From: Nocardioides soli
Lineage (GTDB): Bacteria; Actinomycetota; Actinomycetes; Propionibacteriales; Nocardioidaceae
NCBI RefSeq assembly: GCF_014191495.1
Contig: NZ_JACHWR010000001.1
Span: forward strand, 1,550,001-1,614,000
DNA length: 64,000 nucleotides
Direction of reading: 5' to 3'
Shown: positions 30,053 through 40,196 of the stretch, in pieces
How the letters are laid out: each line of letters starts with the position of its first letter
How positions within the stretch are numbered: position 1 is the first letter of the stretch
Position numbers and translations under genes: made by a program
The notes under the pieces: model-generated
Seen by the model: the letters and a program-made list of their open reading frames with translations, nothing else
What the model was told of the DNA's origin: nothing
Databases searched by the model: none

Positions 30053-31309
30053 TCAGGCCACCAGCTCGACCTGCGGCGTACGACGGGCGGCGGCCGCGCG
30101 GGACACCGCGGCCACGCCCACCCCAGCGAGTGCGAACAGCGCCGCGAGGAACGCCCAGCCCGGCAGCCCGTGGTCGACCGCGGTCGCCGTGACCAACGCG
30201 GGCGCGACCATGCCCGCGACGGAGTAGCCGGTCTGGGAGAGCCCCTGGTAGCGCCCCGCGCTGGCGGGATCGGCGAGCTCGAAGGCCAGACCCCAGGCGC
30301 CGGCCTCGCACCAGACCTCGGCCCACGAGCCGAGCGCCTCGGCGAGCAGGAGGAGCACCACGGCCAGCACGGCCCCGGTGCTGCCGGCCGCGGCGTAGAG
30401 CAGGCAGCCCCCGGCGAGCAGCAGGCTGCCGCGGCGTACCGTGCGACCGGCCACCGCCACGTCGTGGGTGCCCCGCGCCGCGCGGACCTGGAAGAGCGCG
30501 ACGATGACGGTGTTGAGCACCAGCAGCACCGACACGACCACGGCGGGCGCCTCGGTGCGCGTCACGATCCACAGTGGGACGCCGACGGAGGTCATGCCGA
30601 ACTGCATCGCGACGATCGAGTTGAGCCCGACCACGGTCAGGTACGTGCGGTCGCGCAGCGGTGACGGGCCGACGACGCGGTCGACCGCGAGGTGCGCGTC
30701 CATCTGCGCGCCGAAGCCCTCGGCCCGGCCGCGCAGGCCGGTCAGCGGCACCGTCGCGGCGAGCGCGATGACGCCGACGGCGACCATCGTCAGCTGGTAC
30801 GCCGCGGCGGTGTCGACGAGCAGGGCGGCGCCCGCGAGCACGGTCCCGATGCCGATGAACACGTTGGTGATCACGCGCAGCCGGGCCCGGATCTCGACCC
30901 GCTCCGCACCCGTGAACCAGCGCGCCTGGACCGTCGCCTTGGCCGTTCCCTGCAGGCTGCGGCTGCCGACGGCGACACAGGCGACGAGCACGAAGGTCAG
31001 CGCGCTGTCGGCGGCCACGTAGGCCAGCAACGCCAGGCCCTGCACGGCGTTCGCCCCGAGCTGGAGCCGGTCGGCGCCGATCCGGTCGGCGGCGTACCCA
31101 CCCAGGAAGGACATCAGCACGCCGACCGCGCCCGCGATCGTCAGGCCGACGCCGACCGTGGTCGCGGCCAGCCCGATCACCCGGGTGAAGTAGAGGGCGC
31201 TGACGCTGTAGAACAGGCCGGTCGCAAGCGAGGCGGCGATGGTGGCGGAGGTCAGGGCCCGTTCGACGGGATCGGTCGGGAGCAACAGGCGGCGGAGACG
31301 GTCGAGCAC
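30053..31309 (-). CDS. MFS transporter
   Basis: A 418-aa protein with about twelve hydrophobic segments. An MFS-style loop GGYAADRIGADRLQL lies between helices 2 and 3, and a charged central loop (GLRGRAEGFGAQMDAHLAVDR) splits the two halves. The C-terminal half keeps an NSIVAMQFGM segment. The substrate is not predictable; drug or small-molecule export is the commonest role for this type beside a regulator. It is divergent from a DUF5937/ArsR-like regulator across only 55 bp, so the regulator probably controls it. Its end faces the zinc-ribbon gene with a 22-bp gap, so the CIS operon and this gene are convergent. Confidence 0.88.
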   Translation of the reverse strand: MLDRLRRLLLPTDPVERALTSATIAASLATGLFYSVSALYFTRVIGLAATTVGVGLTIAGAVGVLMSFLGGYAADRIGADRLQLGANAVQGLALLAYVAADSALTFVLVACVAVGSRSLQGTAKATVQARWFTGAERVEIRARLRVITNVFIGIGTVLAGAALLVDTAAAYQLTMVAVGVIALAATVPLTGLRGRAEGFGAQMDAHLAVDRVVGPSPLRDRTYLTVVGLNSIVAMQFGMTSVGVPLWIVTRTEAPAVVVSVLLVLNTVIVALFQVRAARGTHDVAVAGRTVRRGSLLLAGGCLLYAAAGSTGAVLAVVLLLLAEALGSWAEVWCEAGAWGLAFELADPASAGRYQGLSQTGYSVAGMVAPALVTATAVDHGLPGWAFLAALFALAGVGVAAVSRAAAARRTPQVELVA

Positions 31310-31364
31310 GGCAGAGTTCTCTCACGCAATGCGCGGCGCCACCATTGATGTAGCGTTGTGCTTC

Positions 31365-32348
31365 ATGGTCGGGCGGATCGAGTACGAGCTGGCCGGTGCC
31401 GACCTCGGCGAGGTGCGGTTCGCCCTCTCCCCGATGAACGAGCTCACGCTCTCGCTGCGCACCTGGCGCGAGCCGGGCCGCTACCCCCTCCAGCTGCCTT
31501 GGCTCCACCTCACCCAGGCCGCCCGGGCCGAGCTCGACGGCGAGATGCTGCTCGCGCTCACCAACGACAGCCTCTGGACCCCGGACTTCCTGACCCCGCG
31601 GCCGTGGACGCCGCTCACCCGCTTCGACGACGAGCTGGCCGCGCTCGCGCAGACGCCGCTCGACGTGGTCCGTGACGACATCGCCGAGGTGCACCCCGAC
31701 CCGGCGACCCGGCCGGCCGTGCTCACCGGCCGCCGCGACCGGGTGCTGCGGCGCATCACGACCGCGCTCGCGGCGTACTGGACCGCCTGCTTCGAGCCCT
31801 GGTGGCCGCGGATGCGGGCGGTGCTCGAGGCGGACATCGTCTTCCGCGGCCGCACCATCGCTCGCGAGGGGCTGGCGGCGATGTTCGCCGGCCTCTCGCC
31901 TCGGATCCGGCTGGTCGACGACGTGCTGCACGTCCACTTGAGCTCGAAGGTCGGCTTCCGGCGCAGCACCGCCGGAGAGGGGCTGACCCTCGCGCCGTCG
32001 CTGTTCACCCGCAACGCCACGGCGCCGATCTCGGCCGAGGAGCCACCGCTGATCCTGTACGGCGCCCGCGGCGCCGGCACCCTCTGGGAGAGCGAGCGCC
32101 CCGCGGCGCCGCGGGCCCTGGCCGGGCTGGTCGGCGAGGTCCGCGCGCGGCTGCTCGCGGTGCTCGACTCCCCCGCGTCGTCGACCGAGCTCGCGATCCG
32201 GCTCGGCGTGACCACGAGCGCGGTCAACCAGCACCTGCGCGCGATGCGCGACGCCGGGCTGCTCAGCTCGGCGCGGCACGGGCGCTCGGTGCTCTACCTG
32301 CGCTCCGGGCTCGGCGACGAGCTGGTCAGCGCCGCAGCGCCGCGCTGA
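31365..32348 (+). CDS. DUF5937/ArsR-type winged-helix transcriptional regulator
   Basis: A 327-aa protein. The N-terminal domain ([28 protein letters not shown]) is the DUF5937 type, and the ArsR-like winged helix is at the C-terminus (about 265-320: [40 protein letters not shown]). The ATG at 31365 was chosen over the long upstream frame. A TAGCGT hexamer at 31351-31356 lies 8 bp before it, consistent with a leaderless message. The divergent MFS gene 55 bp away is the likely target. Its 3' end overlaps the convergent YyaL-like gene by 23 bp. The ligand is unknown. Confidence 0.85.
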   Translation: MVGRIEYELAGADLGEVRFALSPMNELTLSLRTWREPGRYPLQLPWLHLTQAARAELDGEMLLALTNDSLWTPDFLTPRPWTPLTRFDDELAALAQTPLDVVRDDIAEVHPDPATRPAVLTGRRDRVLRRITTALAAYWTACFEPWWPRMRAVLEADIVFRGRTIAREGLAAMFAGLSPRIRLVDDVLHVHLSSKVGFRRSTAGEGLTLAPSLFTRNATAPISAEEPPLILYGARGAGTLWESERPAAPRALAGLVGEVRARLLAVLDSPASSTELAIRLGVTTSAVNQHLRAMRDAGLLSSARHGRSVLYLRSGLGDELVSAAAPR

Positions 32349-34326
32349 GGTCGCCGGGCGCGGTCACCGGTCGCTCGCACACGAAGTTGCGGCAGACGTA
32401 CGCCGCGGGTCGTCCGTCGACCGGGCCCCGGCCGGCCAGCAGCGGGATCTCGTCGCTCGCCGCACCGGCGACGACCACGACCGCCCCGGCGTGCCTGCGG
32501 GCCAGCCGCTCCAGCTCGTCGCGCTCGTCGGACTCCGCTCCGACGATCGCGACCTCCAGCGGCCCGCCCGTCATCGCGACCGCCGCGGCCAGGGACCAGC
32601 CGGCGAACCGGGGTGCCTTCTCGGCGATCACCGCCACGGTCGCCAGCGCCGCCTCGGCGGCGTCGCGATGCCGGCCCGAGCCGGTGACCGCGGCGTACGT
32701 CGACAGCGCGTCGACCATCGCCGACAGCCCCGAGGGCGAGGCGTTGTCGGAGGGGTCGCGCGGGCGCGCCACCAGGGCCTCGGCGTCGTCCGCGGTGTCG
32801 AAGAAGCCGCCGTCGTCGGCGCGGAAGTGCTCGAGGGCGACGTCGAGCACGGCCCCGGCACGCTCCAGCCAGACCGCGTCGCCGGTCACCTGGAGCAGGT
32901 CGAGGAAGCCGGCCGCCACGCAGCCGTGGTCCTCCAGCACCCCGGCCGGCGCGCCGACGACGCCGTCGCGGGAGACCCGGCGGAGCCGTCCGTCGACGAC
33001 GTGCACCCGCCACAGCAGCTCGCCCGCCTGCCGGGCGGCCTCGACGTACTCCGGCAGCCCGATCAGCCGGCCGGCTCGGCAGAGCCCGCTGATCGCGAGC
33101 GCGTTCCACGCCGCGACCACCTTGTCGTCGCGCGCGGGCCGCTCCCGCAGGTCGCGCGCCTCGCGCAGCCGGCGCTGCACGTCGAACCACCGGGGCAGCT
33201 CCTCGACCGGAGGGTCCGTCCGCAGCTGAAGGACCGAGGTGCCGCGCTCGAAGGTGCCGGCCTCCGTCACCTCCAGCAGGTCCGCCGCCCACGGGCCGTC
33301 GTCCGGCCCGAGCACCGCGGTGAGCTCGCCCGGCGTCCAGACGTAGTAGGTGCCCTCCTCCCCCTCGGAGTCCGCGTCGAGCGCCGACGCGAAGCCGCCT
33401 TCGGCGGTGCGGAGCTCGCGGAGCAGGAAGGCGCCGATCCCCTCGGCGGCCCAGACGCCCTCGGCGGTGCCCCACTCGGCGTACACCCGCAGCAGCAGGG
33501 CGTTGTCGTAGAGCATCTTCTCGAAGTGCGGCACCACCCAGTCGCGGTCGACGGAGTAGCGCGCGAAGCCGCCGCCGAGCTGGTCGTGGATGCCCCCGCG
33601 CGCCATCGCCTCGAGCGTCGCGTCGAGCATCCGCCGGGCCTCGGTCTGCGCACCGTCGCCGCCGGAGATCCGCAGCAGGTACTCCAGCACCATCGACGGC
33701 GGGAACTTGGGCGCGTTGCCGAACCCCGCCGACTGCTGGTCGAACTCACGGGCCAGCGTGATCACCGCGCGCTCCAGCAGCTCCGGCCACTCCTGCTCCG
33801 CCCCACCCGTCACGAGGCTCTGCGAGGCCAAGTGCTCGCGCAGCGTCCCGGCGACCCGCGCGACCTCGTCACCCCTGTTGACCCAGGCGTCGGCCAGCGC
33901 CTCCAGCACCTGCCGGAACGACGGCTGCCCGTGCCGCGGCCGGTCCGGGAAGTAGGTGCCCGCGAAGAACGGGTTGCCGTCGTGGTCGAGCACGCACGTC
34001 ATCGGCCAGCCACCCTGACCGGTCATCGACGTGGTCGCCTGCATGTACACCGCGTCGACGTCCGGCCGCTCCTCGCGGTCGACCTTGATGCTCACGAAGT
34101 GCTCGTTGAGGTATGCCGCCGTCGCCTCGTCCTCGAACGACTCGTGGGCCATCACGTGGCACCAGTGGCACGCGGCGTACCCGACGCTCAGCAGCACCGG
34201 CACGTTGCGGCGCCGCGCCTCCTCGAACGCATCGGGTCCCCACTCCCACCAGTCGACGGGGTTGTCCGCGTGCTGGAGCAGGTAGGGGCTGGTCGCGGAC
34301 GCCAAGCGGTTGGACACACACGCCAC
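32326..34326 (-). CDS. Thioredoxin domain-containing protein, YyaL/SSP411 family (DUF255)
   Basis: A 666-aa cytoplasmic protein. The N-terminal thioredoxin-like domain carries the redox pair in [16 protein letters not shown] (about residues 50-65) and the family phrases [12 protein letters not shown] and [11 protein letters not shown]. The C-terminal (alpha/alpha)6-barrel-like region has [23 protein letters not shown] and YVWTPGEL. The start [19 protein letters not shown] is the usual family N-terminus. Biochemical function remains poorly defined in bacteria. It converges on and overlaps the DUF5937 regulator gene by 23 bp; an IS30 element begins 63 bp upstream of its start. Confidence 0.92.
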   Translation of the reverse strand: MACVSNRLASATSPYLLQHADNPVDWWEWGPDAFEEARRRNVPVLLSVGYAACHWCHVMAHESFEDEATAAYLNEHFVSIKVDREERPDVDAVYMQATTSMTGQGGWPMTCVLDHDGNPFFAGTYFPDRPRHGQPSFRQVLEALADAWVNRGDEVARVAGTLREHLASQSLVTGGAEQEWPELLERAVITLAREFDQQSAGFGNAPKFPPSMVLEYLLRISGGDGAQTEARRMLDATLEAMARGGIHDQLGGGFARYSVDRDWVVPHFEKMLYDNALLLRVYAEWGTAEGVWAAEGIGAFLLRELRTAEGGFASALDADSEGEEGTYYVWTPGELTAVLGPDDGPWAADLLEVTEAGTFERGTSVLQLRTDPPVEELPRWFDVQRRLREARDLRERPARDDKVVAAWNALAISGLCRAGRLIGLPEYVEAARQAGELLWRVHVVDGRLRRVSRDGVVGAPAGVLEDHGCVAAGFLDLLQVTGDAVWLERAGAVLDVALEHFRADDGGFFDTADDAEALVARPRDPSDNASPSGLSAMVDALSTYAAVTGSGRHRDAAEAALATVAVIAEKAPRFAGWSLAAAVAMTGGPLEVAIVGAESDERDELERLARRHAGAVVVVAGAASDEIPLLAGRGPVDGRPAAYVCRNFVCERPVTAPGDLSAALRR

Positions 34327-34389
34327 GCTAGCCGCTCCGTCGTGGGCGACTCACGCACCTGACGTATCTGCTCCGAATCCGCGGTGAGG

Positions 34390-35734
34390 TCAATCGGTCG
34401 TAGCAACGTGGTTCATGCTGCTGTCGGTTCGGTGAGCAGCTGGTTCAGCATCTCAGCTGGGGTCTTGAGGTCCAGGGTGGGACGGGGGCGGGCGTTGAGG
34501 GTGGCGGCGATCTGGCGCAGGTCGTTGGCGGTGAATCGGGACAGGTCGGTGCCCTTGGTCAACCAGTGCCGCAGCAGCCGGTTGGTGTTCTCGTTCGTGC
34601 CGCGTTGCCAGGGCGAGTGTGGGTCGCAGAAGTAGATCGGCATCGCGAGGTCGAGCTGGATCTTGTCGTAGCGGGCTAGCTCGGTGCCGCGGTCCCAGGT
34701 CAGCGATCGGCGCAGGTGCTCGGGCAGTTGGCGCATCTCCCGGATCATGGCCTGCGCGACGGCTTCGGCGTCGTGGCGCCCGGGCAGGTGCAGCAGGATC
34801 GTGAACCGGGTCTGGCGCTCGACCAGGGTGCCGACCGCGACGCCGCCGGCGGTCCCCATCACCAGGTCGCCTTCCCAGTGGCCGGGCACGGCCCGGTCAG
34901 CGACCTCGGGTGGGCGCTGGCTGATCTTGAACGCCTCCTTGTAGGGGCTGTTGGCCCGCCTCGCGCCGGTGCGGGGGTGACGGCGGGACCGGCTGGTCGA
35001 CAGCCGGCGGTAGAGGTCCTTGCGCAGCGATCCGCGGGTCTGGACGTAGAGCGCCTGGTAGATCGTCTCGTGGGACACGCGCTCCATGATCATGTGTGGG
35101 TAGTCCCGCCTGAGGATCATCGCGATCAGCTTCGGCGACCAGCCATCGTCCATCCACGCCTCGATCTGCCGACACAGCCGGAGATTGGCCACCAGCCGGA
35201 ACTCCTTGGGCCGTCGTCGCCGCTGGTGCGCGGCAGCATGTGCCAAGCCACCGTGGTAGCTGCCGTCGGGACCACTGTTGCGGGCAATCTCGCGGCTGAT
35301 CACCGACTTGTCCCGATCGATCAGATCCCCGATCTGAGCCAGCGTGATCTGCTCGCCCGCAGCCCGCCGCCGCAGACACACCGCGATCACCGCCCGGTCC
35401 TCACTGGTCAACGGCCGCCGCCCGGGCCGATCACCCACAACGACCGACCCCGCAGACCCCGCAGACCCCGTGGGCGGCGCAGACCCCGTGGGCGGCGCGT
35501 CGGATCGAGCCACGGGCAACCCGCCACGTCTGGTCTGAACCAATCTCAACATCACCGGAGCAGACTGCCGCCACCACTCCCACGCCGACTGCTTCGCCAC
35601 GCCCGCCTCCACGGCAGCAGCCGAGAGCGACCAACCCTCGGCCACCCGATCAAAGAACCTGACCCGCACCTCGCCCGGCACACCTCGGCCCATCTCACAA
35701 CACCCTCCAGATCGGTGTTGCTTCGACCGATTGA
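34390..35734 (-). mobile_element. IS30-family insertion sequence (about 1345 bp)
   Basis: The ends were set by the inverted repeats TCAATCGGTCGTAGCAAC (34390-34407) and its partner at 35717-35734 (TCAATCGGTCGAAGCAAC when read inward), 17 of 18 positions identical. One intact transposase gene fills it. I could not fix a target duplication: the flanking bases GAGG and ATCC differ. It sits between the YyaL-like gene and the IclR regulator, at the left edge of the catabolic region. Confidence 0.88.
34413..35693 (-). CDS. IS30-family transposase
   Basis: A 426-aa transposase. The N-terminal HTH region includes DRAVIAVCLRRRAAGEQITLAQIGDLIDRDKSVISREI, the IS30 DNA-binding motif. The DDE catalytic core has Asp in GHWEGDLVMG, Asp in LTWDRGTELA and Glu in QRGTNENTNRLLR. 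All three acidic residues are present and the frame is open, so the element is probably active. A short GC-rich internal repeat encodes PPTGSAPPTGSAGSAG near residue 70. It should move the 1345-bp element whose inverted repeats flank it. Confidence 0.93.
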   Translation of the reverse strand: MGRGVPGEVRVRFFDRVAEGWSLSAAAVEAGVAKQSAWEWWRQSAPVMLRLVQTRRGGLPVARSDAPPTGSAPPTGSAGSAGSVVVGDRPGRRPLTSEDRAVIAVCLRRRAAGEQITLAQIGDLIDRDKSVISREIARNSGPDGSYHGGLAHAAAHQRRRRPKEFRLVANLRLCRQIEAWMDDGWSPKLIAMILRRDYPHMIMERVSHETIYQALYVQTRGSLRKDLYRRLSTSRSRRHPRTGARRANSPYKEAFKISQRPPEVADRAVPGHWEGDLVMGTAGGVAVGTLVERQTRFTILLHLPGRHDAEAVAQAMIREMRQLPEHLRRSLTWDRGTELARYDKIQLDLAMPIYFCDPHSPWQRGTNENTNRLLRHWLTKGTDLSRFTANDLRQIAATLNARPRPTLDLKTPAEMLNQLLTEPTAA

Positions 35735-35828
35735 ATCCACCCGCGGATCCGCGACACTGAGGTCAGGTACGACAGAGCCTGGCGAAGGCGTCAAGCTCAC
35801 CCGCAAGCACCCGGTTTCTCCTGTAACC

Positions 35829-35849
35829 TTGTTCCGATCACTGGAACAA
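35829..35849. promoter_or_regulatory. Palindrome TTGTTCC-N7-GGAACAA upstream of the IclR gene
   Basis: A perfect 7-bp inverted repeat with a 7-bp spacer, ending 13 bp before the IclR regulator ATG. Position and symmetry fit an autoregulatory operator. The same GTTCC/GGAAC half-sites recur at 38233-38260 and 49037-49053. Binding by this IclR protein is inferred. Confidence 0.6.
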
Positions 35850-35862
35850 TTGCCTGAAGGGG

Positions 35863-36642
35863 ATGCGAGTGGCCGCGATCGAGAGTCAAACCCAGGCCGG
35901 TGCGGTTCGTCGCGCCGCGGGCGTCCTGGCCCTGTTCACTGACTCCCCGTCGCCCACGCTCGGCATCACCGAGATCGCGCAGGCGATGGGGCTGTCCAAG
36001 GCGGTGGTCCACCGACTGGTGACCTCGCTTCGGGAGTCTGGCCTGATCGAGGCCGACCCCGCCTCCCGGCGCTACCGGCTCGGGCCGATGGCGCTCGCCC
36101 TGGGCCTGGCCTACCTGGCCCACGTCGACCTGCGCGAGCGGGCCCATCCGGTGCTCGAGCGCCTGAGCGCGCTGACGCACGAGACCGCCACGCTCTCACT
36201 TCGCCAGCACTGGCACCGGGTCTACATCGACCAGGTCAACCCGCCCAGCGAGGTGCGGATGACGGTTCCGATCGGACGGCCGTTCCCCCTCCATGCCGGC
36301 GCCTCGTCCAAGGCGTTCCTGGCCTTTCTCAACAAGGAGGACCAGGATGCCTTCTTCGCGACCCAGCCACGTGAGGCACTGACGGCGAACACGACCACCG
36401 ACGAGGCGACGCTGCGCAAGGATCTCGATCGGATCGTCCGTCGCGGGTACGCCCGCTCCAGCGGCGAGCGTCTGGCCGACGCCCACTCCGTCGCCGCCCC
36501 CGTCCTGGATCATCGCGGCGAGGTCGTCGGCGTCATCTCCGTGTGCGGCCCGACCGAGCGGTTCGCCTCGTCGTGGGAGCAGGCGGCCGAGCACTTGCTG
36601 ACCGGCACTCGAGACCTGTCCCGCCAACTCGGCTTCAGGTAG
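35863..36642 (+). CDS. IclR-family transcriptional regulator of the catabolic cluster
   Basis: A 259-aa IclR protein. The N-terminal winged HTH spans about residues 13-75 ([39 protein letters not shown]). The C-terminal effector domain includes [50 protein letters not shown], both typical of IclR ligand-binding domains. The ATG at 35863 gives the standard length. A palindrome just upstream suggests autoregulation. It is convergent with the amidase, overlapping by 8 bp, and lies beside the catabolic operon, so it most likely controls that region in response to the substrate. Confidence 0.92.
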   Translation: MRVAAIESQTQAGAVRRAAGVLALFTDSPSPTLGITEIAQAMGLSKAVVHRLVTSLRESGLIEADPASRRYRLGPMALALGLAYLAHVDLRERAHPVLERLSALTHETATLSLRQHWHRVYIDQVNPPSEVRMTVPIGRPFPLHAGASSKAFLAFLNKEDQDAFFATQPREALTANTTTDEATLRKDLDRIVRRGYARSSGERLADAHSVAAPVLDHRGEVVGVISVCGPTERFASSWEQAAEHLLTGTRDLSRQLGFR

Positions 36643-38008
36643 TCACCGAGGCCGAACCCGGCCATGGCACCGGCGTGAGACGGGTCTCGATCCTCGACCC
36701 GACGGCGATGAGCTCGGCTTCGCGGTGCGCGCCACCGATCAGCTGAACACCGACCGGGAGGCCCCCGGCCAACCCCGTAGGCACGCTCATGGCTGGAAGT
36801 CCGGTCAGGCTCGCGGCTGCCGTGTACCGGCACATCGAGGTCTCCATCGGCTCCACCGTTCCATCGGGCCATCTGATACCGGGATCGGCGGCGACCGGCG
36901 CGCGGTACGGCGTGCCCGGCGTCAGCAGCACGTCCACGTCCGTCAGCAGGCGGGCCAGCTCGGCTTGAAGCGCACGTCGCGCTTCGCCGGCCGCCAGGTA
37001 TCGCACGGCGGGGAAGTCCAAGCCGGAGCGGAGGATGTCCCGCAGCGCGGGGTCATAGGCGGGTTCACCACCCTCCGCGCGGAGGAACCGCTCGTGCCAG
37101 TGGCTGCCTTCGGGCAGCATGAAGTCGAAGCCCAGTCGAACATGGGCGTCGAGGTCCCCGAGCGCGACCTCCCGCACCTCGTGGTCGGCCGCCAGCAGGT
37201 CGGCGCTGGCGCGCATGGCCGCGGCCTGCTCGGGCTCGACGGCACCCAACGAGCTCTCCACGAGCACGCCGATCCTCAGCCGTTCGCGCACGGGGACGGG
37301 CGGAGGCAGGTCGGGGCGTCGGACGGCCGCGAACGCCGCCCCCGCGTCCGGCACGGTCCGAGTGAGAACGCCCACGCAGTCGAGGGTCGTGGCCAGCGGC
37401 AGGACCCCGACCGTCGACACGGCACCGAGGGTGGGCTTCAGCCCGACGACCCCGCACATGGTCGCAGGCATGCGCACCGATCCGAGGGTGTCAGTGCCCA
37501 GGGCCCACATCGCAGTGCCCGCCGCTACCGCCGCCGCGGAGCCGCCACTGGAGCCACCCGCCGTTCGCGCGGGATCCCAGGGGTTGTTGGTCTGCGGCGT
37601 GCGGACGCCGAAGGCGAACTCGTGCGTGTGCGCCTTCCCGAGCATCAGCCCGCCGCACGCCTGCACCTGCCGCACGCACTCCGCGTCTCGCTCCGGGCGA
37701 CGGCCGGCAAGCACCCGCGAGCCCGCTTCGGTCGGCAGGGCGGACGTGTCGATCATGTCCTTCACCCCGAACGGGATGCCGTGGAGCGGGCTCGCGGCGG
37801 AGGCCAGGCTCGACTGCAGCTCCCGCGCCCGGAGCGCCAGATCGGCAGGATCAGCCAGGCTTGCCCAGGCGTGTACGGCGGGCTCCGTGTGCTCCAGCCG
37901 GGACCACGTGGCATCCAACAGGTCTTGGATCGACATCTCGCCGGAGCGCAGCGAGTCAGCGGTCTCAAGCAGGGAGAGGTCAAGGGGCGTGGCGCCGGGC
38001 ATTCGCAC
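36635..38008 (-). CDS. Amidase (amidase signature family)
   Basis: A 457-aa amidase-signature hydrolase. The Ser-cisSer-Lys triad is visible: Lys83 in [11 protein letters not shown], the cis-Ser in GGSSGGS (151-157), and Ser177 in [12 protein letters not shown]. The usual second Gly before the nucleophile is Leu175 (TLGS instead of TGGS), which is unusual and may change the oxyanion region. It would hydrolyse an amide to acid and ammonia in the cytoplasm. It is divergent from the ABC importer operon across 287 bp and convergent with the IclR gene, so it probably belongs to the same catabolic regulon. The substrate is unknown. Confidence 0.9.
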   Translation of the reverse strand: MRMPGATPLDLSLLETADSLRSGEMSIQDLLDATWSRLEHTEPAVHAWASLADPADLALRARELQSSLASAASPLHGIPFGVKDMIDTSALPTEAGSRVLAGRRPERDAECVRQVQACGGLMLGKAHTHEFAFGVRTPQTNNPWDPARTAGGSSGGSAAAVAAGTAMWALGTDTLGSVRMPATMCGVVGLKPTLGAVSTVGVLPLATTLDCVGVLTRTVPDAGAAFAAVRRPDLPPPVPVRERLRIGVLVESSLGAVEPEQAAAMRASADLLAADHEVREVALGDLDAHVRLGFDFMLPEGSHWHERFLRAEGGEPAYDPALRDILRSGLDFPAVRYLAAGEARRALQAELARLLTDVDVLLTPGTPYRAPVAADPGIRWPDGTVEPMETSMCRYTAAASLTGLPAMSVPTGLAGGLPVGVQLIGGAHREAELIAVGSRIETRLTPVPWPGSASVTT

Positions 38009-38220
38009 TCCTCACATCGAGGTCTTCAAGGCAACCCTCCCGGTCGCCAGGCCCACGGCCCCGGGGCGGTCCATCTCGGAGTCGGGACAGGCATCCGAGG
38101 CGGACAGATGCTAGCCGAGCGGACTCAAGATCCGGCAACAGGTTCACGGCAACGTCGTTCCGCTCCGACAAACACTCCGCGGCGCTCGAACTCCAGAACA
38201 GCGCATTTCCGGTCAATTGC

Positions 38221-38291
38221 TTGACAGCGACTGTTCCTCTCGGTGAGTGTTGAGAGGAACCATGTACCGCTAACCGGAACACTGTCGGAGG
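38221..38291 (+). promoter_or_regulatory. Probable operator/promoter of the ABC importer operon
   Basis: A TTGACA hexamer lies at 38221-38226. A perfect 8-bp inverted repeat GTTCCTCT-N12-AGAGGAAC is at 38233-38260, and a further CGGAAC is at 38275-38280. GGAGG at 38287-38291 is the ribosome site for the TTG start at 38296. No convincing -10 box was found. The GGAAC half-sites match those upstream of the IclR gene, suggesting direct control by that regulator. Confidence 0.55.
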
Positions 38292-38295
38292 CAAC

Positions 38296-39180
38296 TTGAT
38301 CACCACCTTGCTGACCGGGCTCGCCGCCGGCTCACTGATCTTCGTGGTCTCGAGTGGCCTCACCCTGGTGCTGGGTGTGCTCCGGATCGTGAACTTCGCC
38401 CACGGCGGGCTGTTCCTGATCGGTGCCTACTTCGCCTACCAGTTCCAGGGCGGCGCCGCGCACAACCCGGCCTCCTTCGCCCTGCTGGTGGTGGCCGCCG
38501 GTCTCGCCACCGCGGTGATCGGTGTGCTGGTGGAGCGGTTCCTGCTCCGGCCCTTCTACGACCACTCCGCCGAGTCCATGCTGCTCGCGACGTACGCCGT
38601 GCTGCTCACCATGCAAGGCGCCGTGCAGATGATCTGGGGAAGCAGTCAGCACACCCAGCCGCGACCCGAGGGCCTGGGCGGAGCTCTCACCCTGGGCGAC
38701 ACGGTGATTCCCCGCTATGACCTGATGCTCATCGTGGTCGGGCTGCTCATCTTCGGCGGGCTGCAGTGGCTGATCTACGGCACCGGGTTCGGTCGCCAGG
38801 TGATCGCCGTCGCGGAGGACCGATACATGGCCTCACTCCTCGGCATCGACATCTCCCGGATCTTCATGGCCACCTTCGCCGTCGCGATCTTCCTCGCCGG
38901 CGTCGGCGGCGCGCTGGCGGCGCCGACCCTGAGCATGACGCCCAACCTCGCGACGACGTTCATCCTCTACTCCTTCGCCGTGGTGATCATCGGTGGCTTC
39001 GGCAGCATCAGCGGCTCGCTGATCGCCAGCCTGCTGCTCGGCGTACTCGCCAGCTTCCTGGGCACGCACGCGCCGGAGCTCGCCGACTTCGCCCTGTACC
39101 TCCCGATGCTGCTGATCCTGTTCTTCCGTCCCGAGGGCCTGCGCGGTCGTGGCGCCGGCCGTGAGGTGGTCATCGCATGA
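38296..39180 (+). CDS. livH: Branched-chain amino acid-type ABC transporter permease (LivH-like)
   Basis: A 294-aa inner-membrane permease: SGLTLVLGVLRIVNFAHGGLFLIGAYFAY near the N-terminus is the LivH signature, and GRQVIAVAEDRYMASLLGIDISRI is the conserved cytoplasmic coupling loop. About eight transmembrane segments are visible. The start is TTG at 38296 with GGAGG four bases upstream; no ATG lies nearby in frame. It opens a five-gene importer operon (permease, permease, ATPase, ATPase, binding protein), overlapping livM by 4 bp. In a catabolic context this class often imports aromatic acids, amides or short polar acids rather than amino acids. Confidence 0.92.
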   Translation: MITTLLTGLAAGSLIFVVSSGLTLVLGVLRIVNFAHGGLFLIGAYFAYQFQGGAAHNPASFALLVVAAGLATAVIGVLVERFLLRPFYDHSAESMLLATYAVLLTMQGAVQMIWGSSQHTQPRPEGLGGALTLGDTVIPRYDLMLIVVGLLIFGGLQWLIYGTGFGRQVIAVAEDRYMASLLGIDISRIFMATFAVAIFLAGVGGALAAPTLSMTPNLATTFILYSFAVVIIGGFGSISGSLIASLLLGVLASFLGTHAPELADFALYLPMLLILFFRPEGLRGRGAGREVVIA

Positions 39181-40196
39181 GAGCCCTATTGGGGAAGGCC
39201 GTCGCAGCGAGGCGCGCGCTGGCCCTGGCCGCGCTGGGCGTGCTGTTCGTGGTCGTGTACCCGCAGCTCGCCACCGCCGGCCAGCTCTCCTTCGCCAACA
39301 CCGTGGTGATCGCGGTGGTCTTCGCCACCAGCACGAACCTGCTGTTCGGCCAGGCGGGCATTCCCTCGTTCGGCCAGGCCGGGTTCTTCGGCGCCGGCGC
39401 GTACGCCGCCGCGCTGGCCGCGCACGAAGGTCTTCCCGTGATCCTGTGCCTGCTGATCGGGATCCTGGCCGGCGCACTGGTGGGGGTGGTGGCCGCCGCG
39501 GTCGCGTGGCGCAGCGCTGGGCTCGCGTTCTCGATGCTCACCCTGGCTTTCGCCCAGTCGCTCTACACCATCGCGATCCGCACGGACGCCCTCGGCGGCT
39601 ACAACGGGCTCGCCGGGTTCCCCTTCAGCCGGGTGCTGGGCATCGAGCTGTCCGACCCGGGATACGTCTGGTACTTCGTGGCCGTCTTCGCCGCTGTGAT
39701 CGTCGCAGGCTTCTGGCAGGTGTCCCGCTCCCCCTTCGGTCAGATCCTGCGCGCACTGCGCGACGACCCCGTCCGCACGCTGTTCCTGGGCATCAACGTC
39801 CGGGCCTACCGGACCCTGGCGTTCGTCCTCGCCGCGGCCGGCGCCGGAGCCGCCGGCGCCCTCTCCGCCTACGTCAACCAGGTGGTCACCCCGGACTCGC
39901 TGTACTGGACCGCCTCAGCGGTACCGGTGATGATGCTCGTCCTCGGCGGCATGGGCCACTTCGCCGGCCCGGCCATCGGCGCCCTGCTCTACGCCGTGCT
40001 CGAGCACTACCTCTCGGCGTGGACCACGTCCTACATCTTCTTCCTCGGCATCCTCGTCTACCTGGTGCTGGCCCTGCTGCCCGACGGGGTCGTCTCCCTG
40101 CCGCGCACGGTCCGCTACTGGATCAGGCGGGGCGGGGGCGACCCGCCGAAACCCGACGAGGTCGAACTGCGCGAGACGGAAGGTGCGGCCCGATGA
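39177..40196 (+). CDS. livM: Branched-chain amino acid-type ABC transporter permease (LivM-like)
   Basis: A 339-aa permease with about nine hydrophobic segments. The LivM motifs NLLFGQAGIPSFGQAGFFGAGAYAAAL and SPFGQILRALRDDPVRTLFLGINVRAYRTLAFVLAA are present. It pairs with the LivH-like subunit to form the membrane channel. The ATG at 39177 overlaps the livH stop (ATGA), and its own stop overlaps the livG start. The charged C-terminal tail (RRGGGDPPKPDEVEL) is cytoplasmic. Confidence 0.92.
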   Translation: MRALLGKAVAARRALALAALGVLFVVVYPQLATAGQLSFANTVVIAVVFATSTNLLFGQAGIPSFGQAGFFGAGAYAAALAAHEGLPVILCLLIGILAGALVGVVAAAVAWRSAGLAFSMLTLAFAQSLYTIAIRTDALGGYNGLAGFPFSRVLGIELSDPGYVWYFVAVFAAVIVAGFWQVSRSPFGQILRALRDDPVRTLFLGINVRAYRTLAFVLAAAGAGAAGALSAYVNQVVTPDSLYWTASAVPVMMLVLGGMGHFAGPAIGALLYAVLEHYLSAWTTSYIFFLGILVYLVLALLPDGVVSLPRTVRYWIRRGGGDPPKPDEVELRETEGAAR

